Origin: Bemisia tabaci
Taxonomy: Eukaryota; Arthropoda; Insecta; Hemiptera; Aleyrodidae
Direction of reading: 5' to 3'
Length of the DNA stretch: 64,000 bases
Assembly (NCBI RefSeq): GCF_918797505.1
Contig: NC_092801.1
Coordinates: 31,014,487-31,078,486, forward strand
Shown here: piece by piece, positions 54,064 to 64,000 of the stretch
Position numbering within the stretch: position 1 is the stretch's first letter
Layout of the letters: every line of letters starts with the position of its first letter
Program-made: the position numbers and the translations under genes
The notes under the pieces: generated by a model
Told to the model about the DNA's origin: nothing
What the model saw: only the letters and a program-made list of their open reading frames with translations
Databases searched by the model: none

Positions 54064-57000
54064 CTTTTTGCGTAGGTATAAATTGTTATTTTTTGCTGAA
54101 TTTTGGAGAAAATATTGCTTTAAGAACGTGGAATGTAAATTAATTTTATTGAAAAAAGAAAATACCATCATTAATTTGGGCGAACAGAGAAAATATACAT
54201 CAATATTTGGGTCAACATCTCCCTGATTATATGAAGGATGAAGATATTAGTATTTCTGTATCAAAAAACTTAGCTTTTGTCTTCAGAGATACAATGATTC
54301 TAGTCCCAGTCAATTTGTTTTATTGAAAAAACAAAAAAACAAAAAAACAAAAAATAAATAAAAAAAAAACAACTGAAATGTTAGACATACTATTTTCATG
54401 TCTTTCTATTTGTATCAATAGGTACTTTTTGCTTAACTTACGAACGTTGAATGCAAATTAACTTTATTGAAAAAAGAAAATAACGTCATTAATGTGGGGG
54501 AACATGTGGCTGATTATATGAAGGAGGTATATTCCAGTATTTAAGTTTAACATATTAATTCACGAGAAAATGTTCGTACATTTATCATCTAGTATTAATT
54601 ATTTTTTGATGATTAGTCTAAAACATTCAATACAACCATTAAAAAGTAACACCCATCGTCGGGTATCGAACTCCCGATTGCCTATTGCCCACTCCTTTGT
54701 ATATAAATATGACGCTTAAGTCAACCAGGCTATCACGGCTCCGCGGCTGATGTCGTAAAAATAGCATACAAAAGACTCTGACGGTGGGCGGGGCTTATCA
54801 CAAGAGTTGTTTTCGACGCTTCGTAGCTCCCGGCCGATATGAAAGAAATGAGCTAAGCGCCTTTCTCTGTGAGACATTGTTTACCTATGCTATCATGTGT
54901 CTCAAGGTTCATCTCACCATGCATTTGCTATCGCGGCAGTAAGCTGAGGCAATATTTCTGTATTCATGAATTAAATCCATCAATCGAGTTCTGATTTTGG
55001 CTCATATATCCGTAACGGGTCCTCCAGAACAATTTTCCGCCTTGTACGATGGTTATCATTTCTTTATATCTATGTTTAAAATTTGAGGTGGGATAATGGC
55101 GGCTTCTCAAGAGCAACGAGGTAGGCGATCTTTTGCACCAACGAACAGAAAACTGATGGCGAAAAATAGCCAATGAAAACCTCCCAAAAAAAAGAATTTG
55201 CCTAAAAACGGAACTTTGTGGTTCTGCGCAGATTTACCAGTCAGACACGACATCTCAAGGTGGAAAAAAACTCGCTGAAAGCGAATTTTAGAAATCAACA
55301 CAACTTGACGTAGAGACATGATTGGCTAAAAAATACAACGGTTTTTGATACATCGGAAAATCAACCAAAAATCGGAGACTGGGCGAAACGCTCAAAGTCG
55401 CAGAGGTATAGGGAATCCCATAGCGAAAGCAACGGAACGATTCTAATATCATGCCAGAAAAAAAACAAAAGACAAAATGCCAGAAAAATACCCAACAAAT
55501 TCTTCTGCATCTGAATACAAACCACAAAGGTCAATTAAAACAAATGGAAAATTGACAAAAAATATGCAGGTCGAAAATGAACATGACTACCCCTAAGATT
55601 TCGAAAATAATACTTTTTTGTGGTCAACAGTGGTCACATTTAACTGAAGAAGGGAACGCTAAAATAGAAACAAAAAACAATGGCAGAATAAAATAGGTTC
55701 TTCACAAATTGTCGTTGCCCGCACAAAAGAGCGCAACTCTATTCCAAGGTTGCAATTTTAACTCAAACAAGTCAGTTCTTTTACCAGACCTCGAAAAGAT
55801 AGGTCCAAAATGTTGGTGAAATTAGTCGATGATTTGAGGGGAAATCAGTTTATTATCAAGTAAAAACTCCTACCAGTTTTTTAGTGAAAATAAAATCTGT
55901 GAACGGAAAATTATGTCGAGAGCGATTCTGCAAAAGCTAGATGAAATTGATAATCTTCCCCTCAAATCGTTATAAACTGTGCGTATTTAGAGCCTCTATA
56001 ACCTCTAGTTTGAAAATTAATGGGGGGGGGGGGGGGGGTTCGCGATGTTTCTGTCTGAAGTTAATGGAAGTGGCGTTAGGTTTTTGCGTAACAAGATGTA
56101 GAGCATTTTTCCTACCGTGACACACATAATTTTCACTCCGGTGTTTCTCTCGTTCAAAAAAAATACGGCCATTTTGTCCCATATTTGCCATTTAATTAGA
56201 AATCGGACTCACATTATTGAGCACTTTACTATTGACAAAAAAGGCATTCAAGATAATAACTAAAGTTAATAAGATAAATATCATTATGTTTTTAACACTT
56301 AAAAAGGTCCAGCAAGCTAAAAATGCTGAAGTTTCTTTTTAAAAAAAAATTGCTCCACAACATTGTTCAATTAAGTCCTGAAATTTGTTTCTTGAACATT
56401 GAAATGGAAAGTTTTTGAAACCATTTTGTATTCCAGTGTGTCATTAGACCACAGGTTTACGAAACTGTGTCTTGTGTGTCACTTTTTTTTAGTAACAAGG
56501 TGGTAGAATAGTGCTGGTAGGTACACCGTTTTCTGCGAGAAGTCAACGCTACGAAATTTCGACGATTTCATATGGAGTAATTAAGTTGAGCTCTAATGAG
56601 TATCAGTGCACAAATAATAAGAAACGAGACTGTGCAGCTAAGGCATTGCAATACCAAGCTGGAGTCACGCCGAGAGATCTATAACGTCCTGAGTATTTTT
56701 AGACCTCATAAAGAGACCAAATTCGTGACTTGTACGCATTTGCTTGAGCGGAACACTGACACCAATCCCCCCCCCCCCAAGCCCGGTCTAATTCCCTTTT
56801 TTTTTGGGGGGGGGGGGGCTCAAATTTTGGACTCTAATTCATGGTGTCTGGGAATCTTCACCAGGCTTACTCACTGAGTAATGGAGAATAAATGGAGAAT
56901 TCCAATAATATTCTCTTCCCTAATGGAGAATTTACATGCAAATTTTTTATTGCTTCAGCAGAGAGTGCTTCAAGAGCTGATGTCGCAGTATTTTTTTCAA

Positions 57001-60000
57001 TTTTGCTCTGGTATGGGAAATAGTATCAAAATAGATTTAAAAGTGAAAAAATGCACCGCCTAATGACGTCATCTCGTAGCACTTCCCATTTAAACACATG
57101 TCTCCTAGTGGATCAGATAGTTTTGTCACATCTCCTCCCACAACTGTTCAATTTATGAACCAATGGTATCCTTGTGTTCAGTTCACTCGGTGGTTTCCAC
57201 TAAAACGTGAAATTCATCAAAAATTCGACACTTGCAAATTCTCCATTTTCCCTGATTTGAGGGAGCTTGTTCCCTGGTGGAGAACCAAAGTTTTCCCCCA
57301 CTTCCCCGTGATTTTCTTGAGAAAAACTAAATAGGTAACTCTCCCAGGATCTCGCGATCCCAGAATGGAGATGTTGCATGTGTGAGGGATTTGCGATTTG
57401 ACTGTTGCTTCTCATGTAAAAGTCTGCGAGAAACACGATGGTGCCACTGGATTTCTCTGAAATCATCTCCCAAGCTCAAAAAAAGCTCTCAAAGTGAGGC
57501 CAAAATGGAGGGGATATCCCACTCTACCCTGAGAGTCCACCTCTACATCAAAACAAACTCTCCACGCAAAGATAGGGAGCAAATATTTTACAGTGATGCC
57601 GTGTTTTCTGTTTTGGAGTCGCCAAATAAAGTGGCAACCCTGCGAATGTATTTGCTCCCTATCTTTGCATGGAGAGTTTGTCTTGATGTAGAGGTAGACT
57701 CTCAGTGTAGGGTGGGATATCCCCTCCATTTTTGCCTCACTTTGAGAGCTTTTTTTGAGCTTGGGATATGATTTCAGAGAAAACCAGTGGCACCATCGTG
57801 ATTCTCGCGAACTTTGACATAAGAATCAATGGTCAAATCGCAAATCCCTCACACATGCAACATCTCCATTGCAGGCTGGCGGTGTGCGCGGATCGCAAAT
57901 TGTTTACCGTGGTAAAAGCGCAATGCGTGAAGTATTCATGCTGTCTTGTAGGCGCTAATATGCGTTGAGTGCCGACCGCAATGTTTTGGCGCGATTAGCT
58001 AAACTTGCAAGAGAGTTTTCTTTCAGGAGGATTCTCCTAGATTCTAGGATTGCAAGCTCGCCGTAAGAACTGGTCGGAAATGGTGTACCGTGGTGAACGC
58101 GCAATGCGTGAAGTATTCATGCAGTCTTGTAGGCGCTAATGATGCATCTCGCGCCGACCGCACTGCACTAGGCGCGATCAGTTAAACTCGCTGAGTCAGC
58201 GTTCTTTCGACTTGCAACTGCCAGTTTTCCGCAATGGATTACTGTAATTTAAAATCATTAATATGAAATTACTTTAAATTTAATTATTTTTTTCCGGTTA
58301 CTTAAATAGGTATTAACAGACTTAAACTCATAGAGGCATCGAAAGGGCATTCTATTTACTCTTGTTTTACTCATTAGACCTCCAATTTTTTATTTGACCC
58401 TCTAATTAGACTGTATCGCATTTTATTGGCACTGATCCCACCGCATACTGCCGTGCTAAGGAAGAATGCCTTATGAGCCTTCAGACGTTGGCAAGTATCC
58501 TCCGTTAAAACCCGAATTTACTGGGAAAATTGCGAATATTATTTTACAAAATTTTCAGACAATTTTGTACGCAATTTAATCGAAAATATCTGAAAATTTC
58601 AAGGAAAAATATGCATGAATGTGATCAGAAATACATGTTTTATCAAGGGAAATTTGGTAACTCTCGAATGTTTATACGGCGTTCTTCCTTGGCACGGCAG
58701 CATAATAGTGTGGACCACTGGCGTGGCGTGAATTGCGATGTATCGATTGTTCTGTCATTTAAACTTATGGTAAAAAATCGATTATTAAGGTGTTCGCTGC
58801 GAACACCCTGTTTATCGATCCTTTTCCATAGGTTTGAATGGTATAACGATCGATATATCGCAAAGCACGCCACGCCTCTGTAGTGGACCCAGCAATTCTC
58901 TACCGCCTCGTTACTTACACAGTTCGAGGCACATTTTCAGTGTTTTTTTTTTCTTGTCTCTTCTTTTAGTTGATCCAAACGCATTGCCTGAAGCAATACC
59001 TTGGGACGTACGGAGCTGTCAGGTCCAATGCGACTCGATATGGGGCAGGGTCCCCCAGTTAAACGTACCGTGGGCCAAAGCCTTCGTGGGGACCGATTGC
59101 GCTTGTGGATTTAACACAAAGAAACTCCACTCATATGAGAGCCAGGCCTGCGTTCAGAGATATTTTTGGTTTCCACTCCGACAAAAGAAAAAGCTTGCTG
59201 AGAGAGTAATTAAGGTAGGCGTGCACTTGCTCCGTAAAAAGGGACGGCCAAATTCTTTAAAATACATAAATAGTACTGCCGTAATAATGAAGAGAGCAGT
59301 AAAGGCAAACATGTTTTGAGAAAATGGGCTTAGAAGCTTCTGACCGGAAAAAAATGATCGATTATTGATATTTCCCGTTGTGTGCATATTATTTTTTGTT
59401 TCCTTTATCGCAATGCCACCGTACGAAGTCAAAACGCCGCATGAAAATTCCAGTATTTGCCAAAAATTCCTCGAATAAAATGAGAAGTTTTAGAAAATAT
59501 ACGGGAATTTTTCTGAGAATTTTCTGTCGTGATTTCATGTCGAGCAACATTTCAAATATACAGGGTGGCCCAGACCTACCGTACAAGGCCTTTTTTTCGG
59601 TTAATTTGGGTCGTACGAAGTCCAGGATCGCGGAGATGAATAAGGAATCGACCCCAAGGAATCCGAATTTCATGGTCCCACAGCCCCCCTGGCAACCCTT
59701 TGGGGGGGGGGGGGAAGGGGGTAAAATGGTGGTCCGTACTTCAAAAGTCAAGGTTTATGTCAAAATTTTGAAATTATTTCATCGGAATCAGAACGTACGG
59801 AAATTTTTAACTTACATCGAACAGTGAGTTTTCATGAGCGGGTGGTATCAATAATTCACGTACTGAGAATCATCAAATATCTTCGGGAGGAGTTGATTTC
59901 AGTGGTTTTTGTTGTGCCCGTTGTGTTTTACGTGAAATTTTGGTAAAGACACGTGTATCATGATGCTGAAATTCGTACCTTGTCTAATGGTCCATTCTGA

Positions 60001-62128
60001 ACACTCATATAAATTGGACGTCTTTATGCTAAATGGAACTATGTGCAAGTGAAAAGATGGGGTGTACTCGTGCAAGGTGAATAAGAAACAATGTAAAGGT
60101 GGATATTGTTCCTTCTAAGAAAATGGAAAAGCGGGATTTGGCATTAAATCAAAAGGAACTGAGCGCTAACTCGTGAGCCGTGGGTATTGAACAAGAGCGT
60201 TGTGGACAGGACTCATGAGTTAAAGACTGACGACCTAGTCGTCGTCGCTCGTTTCGCGCCTCGTCGCGCCCGGTCCTCACCACTGACGTCACTGGCGCTT
60301 TTTAAGTCCCGTTCATTCTCATGGCCTGCGCACTAACGAGCACACCCCATCTTTCCAGTTGCACATAGTTCCATTTAGCATAAATACGTCCAATCATTAA
60401 AACTTGATTTCCATACTTCCCGCTATGTGCGATTCGTTTTCCTTGTAACATTTTGAATAAGAAACATGCTGAGAGAAAACATGTTGTAATTAGTGCTTTA
60501 ATTCATACATTATACAGAGGCCCACTTGAAGTGTCTGGGGTGGAAATTTAACACAATTTTTCAAAGAGATTAAGTTCTGATGCGCGAAAATAGTGTCGAG
60601 GCAAATAAAAGGGAAAAATACGAAAAACATTTTGAATATACATGACAACTCATGCATTGGTACGCACACACAGGTTGTCACTCAGGGATGAAAGTAACCC
60701 TGAACTACTGACAGCCCAAATGAGGGGCTTGGAGAAAAAGTCACATGAGTGCAGTTTTTGCTATTGCGAGAAATACGTGTTTGAAGTTTCGAAATTGCAT
60801 GGATCCTTATGGCGGATGGAAAGTTCAAACTGACTTTTTGATGTTTGCATATTTGAATACTTGGAAGCGAATGTTTCACAGAATATGCGTTAAGACTAGT
60901 TTTACCTGAAATCATTAATACCTCAATTTTTTCAAATACTGCTCTTACGCGCCTTTTCCTCCGAGTCCCTCAAATGGACCTATTTCTATCAAACGGAACT
61001 ATGTGCTTTATGACGTGAGCCCTGTTATGCACATATTCATACGAGTCTCAGGGCTCATGTCTAAATGCACATAGTTCCGTTTGATAGAAATACGTCCAAA
61101 TAACCCACCAAAAATCGGATCTTGACTCTAACCAAGGAACGAAAGAGAACAACACCCAACCACAAGCGGATGAATTTTTATATTTATACCTTTTATCCCA
61201 ATACTTGTTAAAGGTAAAATTCGACTAAAACACAAGTGAATGCATCATAAATATGTAATATTGGCAGAATTTCACTGAGTATCGTACATTATTTGGTTCG
61301 ATGTGAATTTTTGTTCAACCTTGAAAGTGTACTTTCGGTTGCTAACAACCTTGTTACGATGTTGTTTTCCTTTTGCGTGACAGGCGAGGTTTGGCCGTAA
61401 GAGCTCACGAGAACAATTCGAGATATTCAAGCAATCCTACAAGAAAGTGTACAGCTCAAAGGAAGAAGAATACAAGAGATTTAAGATCTTCGAGAAAAAC
61501 TTGGTTGTGATCGAGAAGCTCATGGCTACGGCAACAGGAGATCTCGTATACGGAATGGGCCCATATACGGATCGAACAAGTAGGTGAAATTTGAACTCTG
61601 TACACAGACGAGAGACTACAGGAAAACTATTTGCGATGCTAAAAATTCGAGGAGGGACCCAAAAGAACCGGAATTTTGCTGTAACTTGGTGACGGTTGAA
61701 AATTTCCGAGTTTTACCGCCTAGGAGGTGTGCCTAGGAGCTAAAAAGAGTCATTGAGCCAATTTGCAACGTTAAGTACATTTTATTTCGTTTTGGTGAGC
61801 GGTGAGCGGCCGTCAATGGCTAGAACGGTAAATGGGCGAACAATCCAGCAACAATACTTTTGTGAGTGTCCGACATGTTTCTATGTACGTTTTCACACTG
61901 GAAAACAAACACATTGGATCTAGAGTCCAGACTCTTAAAAACATCGACAAGAAAAAGTACTCTTGATTCAATCAAAATCTTCCTTAAATCAAGGACCAAG
62001 CCTCTTAATTTCAGCGAATTTCGTTTTGATTCAAGCGAAAATCCGATTGAATCAAGAGTATTGTTTCTTGTCAATGTTTTCAAGAGTCTGAACTCTAGAT
62101 CCAATGTGATTTTTTCCAGTGCACATAA

Positions 62129-62171
<43 letters not shown>

Positions 62172-63276
62172 ATGGTAATAAAACCACCCCTGCGGTAAAA
62201 TAAGGTTTCATGTAAAATGTACTTTAGTGTCGGACACATTTTTTTCCAATTTAATTGGACGTATTTCTGTCAAACGGAACTAAACGCCATACTACCGTGC
62301 CAAGCAAGAACGCCGTAAATCCATCAAGATTTTCTCTCATTTTTGGAACTTAACACTTCTTAAAATAAAAATTGTTTCAGGTATCCATGTACTTCAAATT
62401 TTCAGGTTGAGTTCTTGATTGTATTTGCGAAAGAATTCTGTAAAAACATTGGCCAAAAGTACAAAAGTTTTTCTGCTATGATTCATTGTTTCCAAAAAAT
62501 GTAAAAAGGCGTTTACGGCGTTTTTGCGTTGCACGGCAGCATAGGGGGGGGAAGGTAGAGGGGGGCTTTGATTGGCGGCGGAACCAGGCGTCGGGCTCAT
62601 TCTGTCCAATACTCGCAATGCTTTTCCACGGCGCTTAGTTCCGTTCGACAGAACGCGCTATCCGGCATTCTAAATTCCTCAAAAGGACGTCAAATTGGCG
62701 CTTAGTTCCGTTTGATAGAAATACGTCCAATTGTTAAATCAGCAATACATTTTTTTTCGTGAAGGACACTATTCATCCGAATTCTACCATGCTATACATT
62801 CTACATGCTCCCTCAGATTACTTACTTGACTTTTGTTGCTATGTTTACGTGTTGAACCAATCCACATCGATACCATCTCACCTATTCGATTCATCGCATA
62901 CCATCCATTGTACCTAGGTGAGGAATTCCAGGCAGGGCTGCATTTCAACGAAGTGGAAGAGAGCTCTGGAGAATCCACCAACTTGGAAACGCGTATGCTG
63001 AGCCTCAGATCGAGGAATAATTCCTCTGGCATCAGGCGTGCTTACTCCCAGCCACCAGCCCCCACGCCCAACGGACCCAACGGCCCCAAACCGCCCCCCT
63101 TCGGATACCCACCCGGCTTCGAGCCCCCTGGCTACGTCCCTCCACCCCCCCGCAGCAATTCCGTCCCGAAGAACTGCAAGTACTTGTCCCCGTTCTTTGT
63201 CGGGAAATATCCCGAGGGATCACCACTACTGGATTGGCGCATTCCTGCTGAGTTCTACCCGGAGGTTGAATCTCAG
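53456..63276 (+). CDS. Gene 2 (partial, 3' beyond window): defensin-like / I29 / proline-rich / C1A paralogue
   Basis: Exons used: 53456-53519, 58970-59214, 61384-61579, 62918-63276. They total 864 bases, 288 codons, all in frame, with GT-AG junctions and the same phases (1, 0, 1, 0) as exons 1-4 of gene 1. Layout: signal peptide 1-21, cysteine domain 22-103, I29 propeptide 104-176, proline-rich linker about 210-253, DWR of the mature peptidase at 274-276. The catalytic exons lie to the right of the window, so activity cannot be judged. It is clearly a tandem paralogue of gene 1. The choice among three first exons is provisional; copy 3 is nearest and has the best hydrophobic core. Function is inferred from family membership only: a secreted cysteine-protease zymogen. 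Confidence 0.83.
54032..54063 (+). repeat. (TTTA)n microsatellite
   Basis: About eight TTTA units inside the 1.9-kb insertion. Confidence 0.9.
54640..54760 (-). mobile_element. tRNA-derived SINE (head)
   Basis: On the - strand TAGCCTGGTTGA (54721-54732) fits an RNA polymerase III A box and GAGTTCGATACCC (54661-54673) fits a B box, followed by T runs. The parts between and around do not fold into a tRNA with matching acceptor arms, so this is a SINE promoter head rather than a tRNA gene. Confidence 0.65.
55646..56929 (+). other. Gene 2 intron 1, no element recognised
   Basis: AT-rich. Contains a G17 run near 56022 and a C-run/G-run pair (about 56766-56818) that could fold back. No exon signal. 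Confidence 0.4.
56930..57240. repeat. Dispersed repeat, second copy of 21790-22115
   Basis: Same blocks in the same order (TTTTTTATTGCTTCAGC, AAAATAGATTTAAAA, TGACGTCAT, TGTGTTCAGTTCACTC). Confidence 0.7.
57364..57870. mobile_element. Family K inverted-repeat element
   Basis: AATGGAGATGTTGCATGTGT to ACACATGCAACATCTCCATT; arms mirrored around GGGAGCAAATA. Confidence 0.88.
57893..58230 (+). repeat. Two tandem copies of a 181-bp unit (family H-like)
   Basis: GTACCGTGGT...GCGCAATGCGTGAAGTATTC...CTTGTAGGCGCTAAT...GCCGACCGCA occurs at 57900 and again at 58081. The GCAATGCGTGA and TTGTAGGCGC motifs are shared with the hairpin at 12526. Confidence 0.8.
58446..58702. mobile_element. Family B copy
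   Basis: CTGCCGTGCTAAGGAAGAAT to GGCGTTCTTCCTTGGCACGG. Confidence 0.88.
58716..58880. mobile_element. Family C MITE-like element
   Basis: CACTGGCGTGGCGTGAATTG to CAAAGCACGCCACGCCTCTG, with the GGTGTTCGCTGCGAACACC inner hairpin. It ends 89 bp before exon 2 of gene 2. Confidence 0.85.
58970..59214 (+). CDS. Gene 2 exon 2, reduced defensin-like domain
   Basis: Acceptor CTTCTTTTAG, donor GTAGGC; phase 1 in, phase 0 out; residues 22-103. It aligns along its length with gene 1 exon 2 (shared CQ-x2-C, GRVP, C-x-C, FN, L-x-SY). Cysteines remaining are 38, 42, 65, 67 and 82. Missing are the counterparts of gene 1 Cys22, Cys26 and Cys60. The loss of Cys26 and Cys60 together is what the defensin pairing C1-C4 predicts, leaving C2-C5 and C3-C6 intact. 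Confidence 0.9.
59560..59720. mobile_element. Fragment of the 14.4-kb palindrome family
   Basis: TACAGGGTGGCCCAGACCTA, then AAGGCCTTTTTTTCGGTTAA and CCCCAAGGAATCCGAATTTC, in the same order as 14413-14535. Confidence 0.75.
59822..59996. mobile_element. Family A fragment (right end)
   Basis: GTGAGTTTTCATGAGCGGGT through GTGTATCATGATGC to CCTTGTCTAATGGTCCATT. Confidence 0.75.
60013..60394. mobile_element. Family F, long variant
   Basis: TTGGACGTCTTTATGCTAAA to TTTAGCATAAATACGTCCAA; inner AAAGATGGGGTGTACTCGTG / AACGAGCACACCCCATCTTT. Confidence 0.85.
60973..61099. mobile_element. Family F, short hairpin
   Basis: ATGGACCTATTTCTATCAAA to TTTGATAGAAATACGTCCAA; about 126 bp, 285 bp before exon 3 of gene 2. 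Confidence 0.85.
61384..61579 (+). CDS. Gene 2 exon 3, inhibitor I29 propeptide
   Basis: Acceptor GCGTGACAG, donor GTAGGT; phase 0 in, phase 1 out; residues 104-168, exactly as long as gene 1 exon 3. FEIFKQSYKKVY, EEEYKRFKIFEKN and YGMGPYTD follow the I29 pattern with the same GxGPYTD form as gene 1. Confidence 0.93.
61894..62121. mobile_element. Palindrome with CACTGGAAAA ends
   Basis: CACTGGAAAACAAACACATT at the left and the inverse TTTTTTCCAGTG at the right; inner TTGGATCTAGAGTC and GACTCTTAAAAACAT mirrored. Confidence 0.85.
62126..62172 (+). repeat. (AAAT)n microsatellite
   Basis: About 12 AATA/AAAT units, directly after the preceding palindrome. Confidence 0.95.
62255..62732. mobile_element. 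Family F copy split by a family B insertion
   Basis: Outer ends TTGGACGTATTTCTGTCAAA and TTTGATAGAAATACGTCCAA. Inside, 62290-62541 has family B ends (TACTACCGTGCCAAGCAAGA and GCGTTTTTGCGTTGCACGG). B therefore inserted after F. Confidence 0.7.
62918..63276 (+). CDS. Gene 2 exon 4, end of propeptide and proline-rich linker
   Basis: Acceptor TGTACCTAG, donor GTAAGT; phase 1 in, phase 0 out; residues 169-288. SEEFQAG continues the I29 domain. Residues about 184-208 are acidic then basic, and 213-253 are proline-rich (KPPPFGYPP, PPGYVPPPPRSNSVP). A single Cys255 follows. LLDWR at 272-276 begins the mature peptidase. Longer than gene 1 exon 4 by 22 residues. Confidence 0.93.
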
Positions 63277-63296
63277 GTAAGTTGCCATCAATGAAG

Positions 63297-63800
63297 AGTG
63301 GAGATGTTGCATGTGCGAGGAATTGGCGATTTGACTGTTGATTCATATGTAAAAGTTCGCGAGAAACACGATGGCGCCTCTGGTTTTCTCTGAAATCAAC
63401 TTTCAAACTCAAAAAAAGCTCTCAAGTTGAGGCCAAAATGGAGGGGATATGCCACCCTACCCTGAGAGTCCACCTCTACATCAAGACAAACTCTCCATGC
63501 AAAGATAGGGAGCAAATACATTGACAGGGCTGCCACTTTATTCGGGGACTCCAGAAATGAAAACACAGCAACCCTGCTAATATATTCGCTCCCTATCTTT
63601 GCATGGAGAGTTTGTCTTGATGTAGAGGTGGACTCTCAGGATAGCGTGGGATATCCCCGGTCATTTTGGCCTCAACTTGAGAGCTTTTTTGAGCTAGTAG
63701 ATTTGAGAGAAAACCAGTGGCACCATCGTGTTTCTCGCGAACTTTAACATAGGAATCAACAGTCAAATCACAAATTCCTCACACATGCAACATCTCTATT
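63297..63800. mobile_element. Family K inverted-repeat element
   Basis: Left GTGGAGATGTTGCATGTG, right ACACATGCAACATCTCTATT. Starts about 20 bp after the exon 4 donor of gene 2. Confidence 0.88.
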
Positions 63801-64000
63801 GAAAAATCTTACAGTAAAAAGGACTGCATGCCACTCTCCAACCACGAATAATGAAAACATCAAATCACAAAGAATGCCTTCGAAAGTCTTGAAACTTGAC
63901 TCACATCTGCGGGGTTAAAATATTTGTATCACCCGAGGCATTGAAATATCTTTAAGTAACAAGAGCGATACGTGGCTTCCGAACCGCGACCCTTGTAACA
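63801..64000 (+). other. Gene 2 intron 4, continues past the window
   Basis: No exon seen. A weak B-box-like GGTTCGGAAGCC on the - strand (about 63973) may start another SINE. Confidence 0.3.

Larger units (their letters stand above)
52862..55645 (+). repeat. Duplicated block, second location, with 1.9-kb insertion
   Basis: Matches 46596-47995 (promoter, exon 1, intron start, then the GGTCAATTAAAACAAATGG region). An insertion from about 53617 to 55477 separates the two halves. Confidence 0.85.

Noticed and set aside
59154..59432. 92-codon frame on the - strand
   Set aside because: Overlaps exon 2 of gene 2 in antisense and lacks any supporting motif.
63032..63412. 126-codon frame on the - strand
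   Set aside because: Shadow of the proline-rich exon: the codon bias of Pro/Gly keeps the opposite strand open.

Overview
This is a eukaryotic, intron-rich, AT-rich window, very probably from an insect. Hemipteran (for example a whitefly) is my best guess, from the style of cathepsin-like gene expansion and the density of short palindromic transposons; that placement is inference only. Most short open reading frames here are noise or lie inside inverted repeats.

The real protein-coding content is two tandem paralogous genes on the + strand, pieced together from small exons whose reading phases agree. Gene 1 (nine exons, 11247-42655) gives an uninterrupted 498-residue precursor. Its order is: signal peptide; an eight-cysteine domain that looks like a defensin-type cysteine-stabilised alpha-beta (CS-alpha-beta) fold; a cathepsin propeptide (inhibitor I29); a proline/arginine/asparagine-rich linker; and a papain-family (C1A) peptidase domain with an unusual active site. 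Gene 2 (best first exon 53456-53519, then exons at 58970, 61384 and 62918) has the same layout and the same intron phases and runs off the right edge before its catalytic exons. A secreted protease carrying a defensin-like module is the most interesting thing here. I know of no described family with this architecture, but a database search is needed to support novelty.

Layout. 1-11.2 kb: no supported gene, many palindromic elements, including a 1.34 kb near-perfect palindrome. 11.2-42.7 kb: gene 1, with introns filled by palindromic elements (two of them 2.4 and 2.7 kb) and a 5'-truncated non-LTR retrotransposon. 42.7-46.6 kb: intergenic, repeats. 46.6-55.6 kb: a duplicated block carrying a TATA/initiator promoter and the gene 2 signal-peptide exon, present three times. 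Between copies 2 and 3 lies a 4.5 kb A-rich, transposon-poor island that holds six identical 19-bp repeats at irregular CRISPR-like spacing. 53.5-64 kb: gene 2, 5' part.

The repeats fall into at least ten families of short inverted-repeat elements, which I label A to K for this window only. Several copies sit within 100 bp of splice sites, and one appears to supply the last codons and stop of gene 1.
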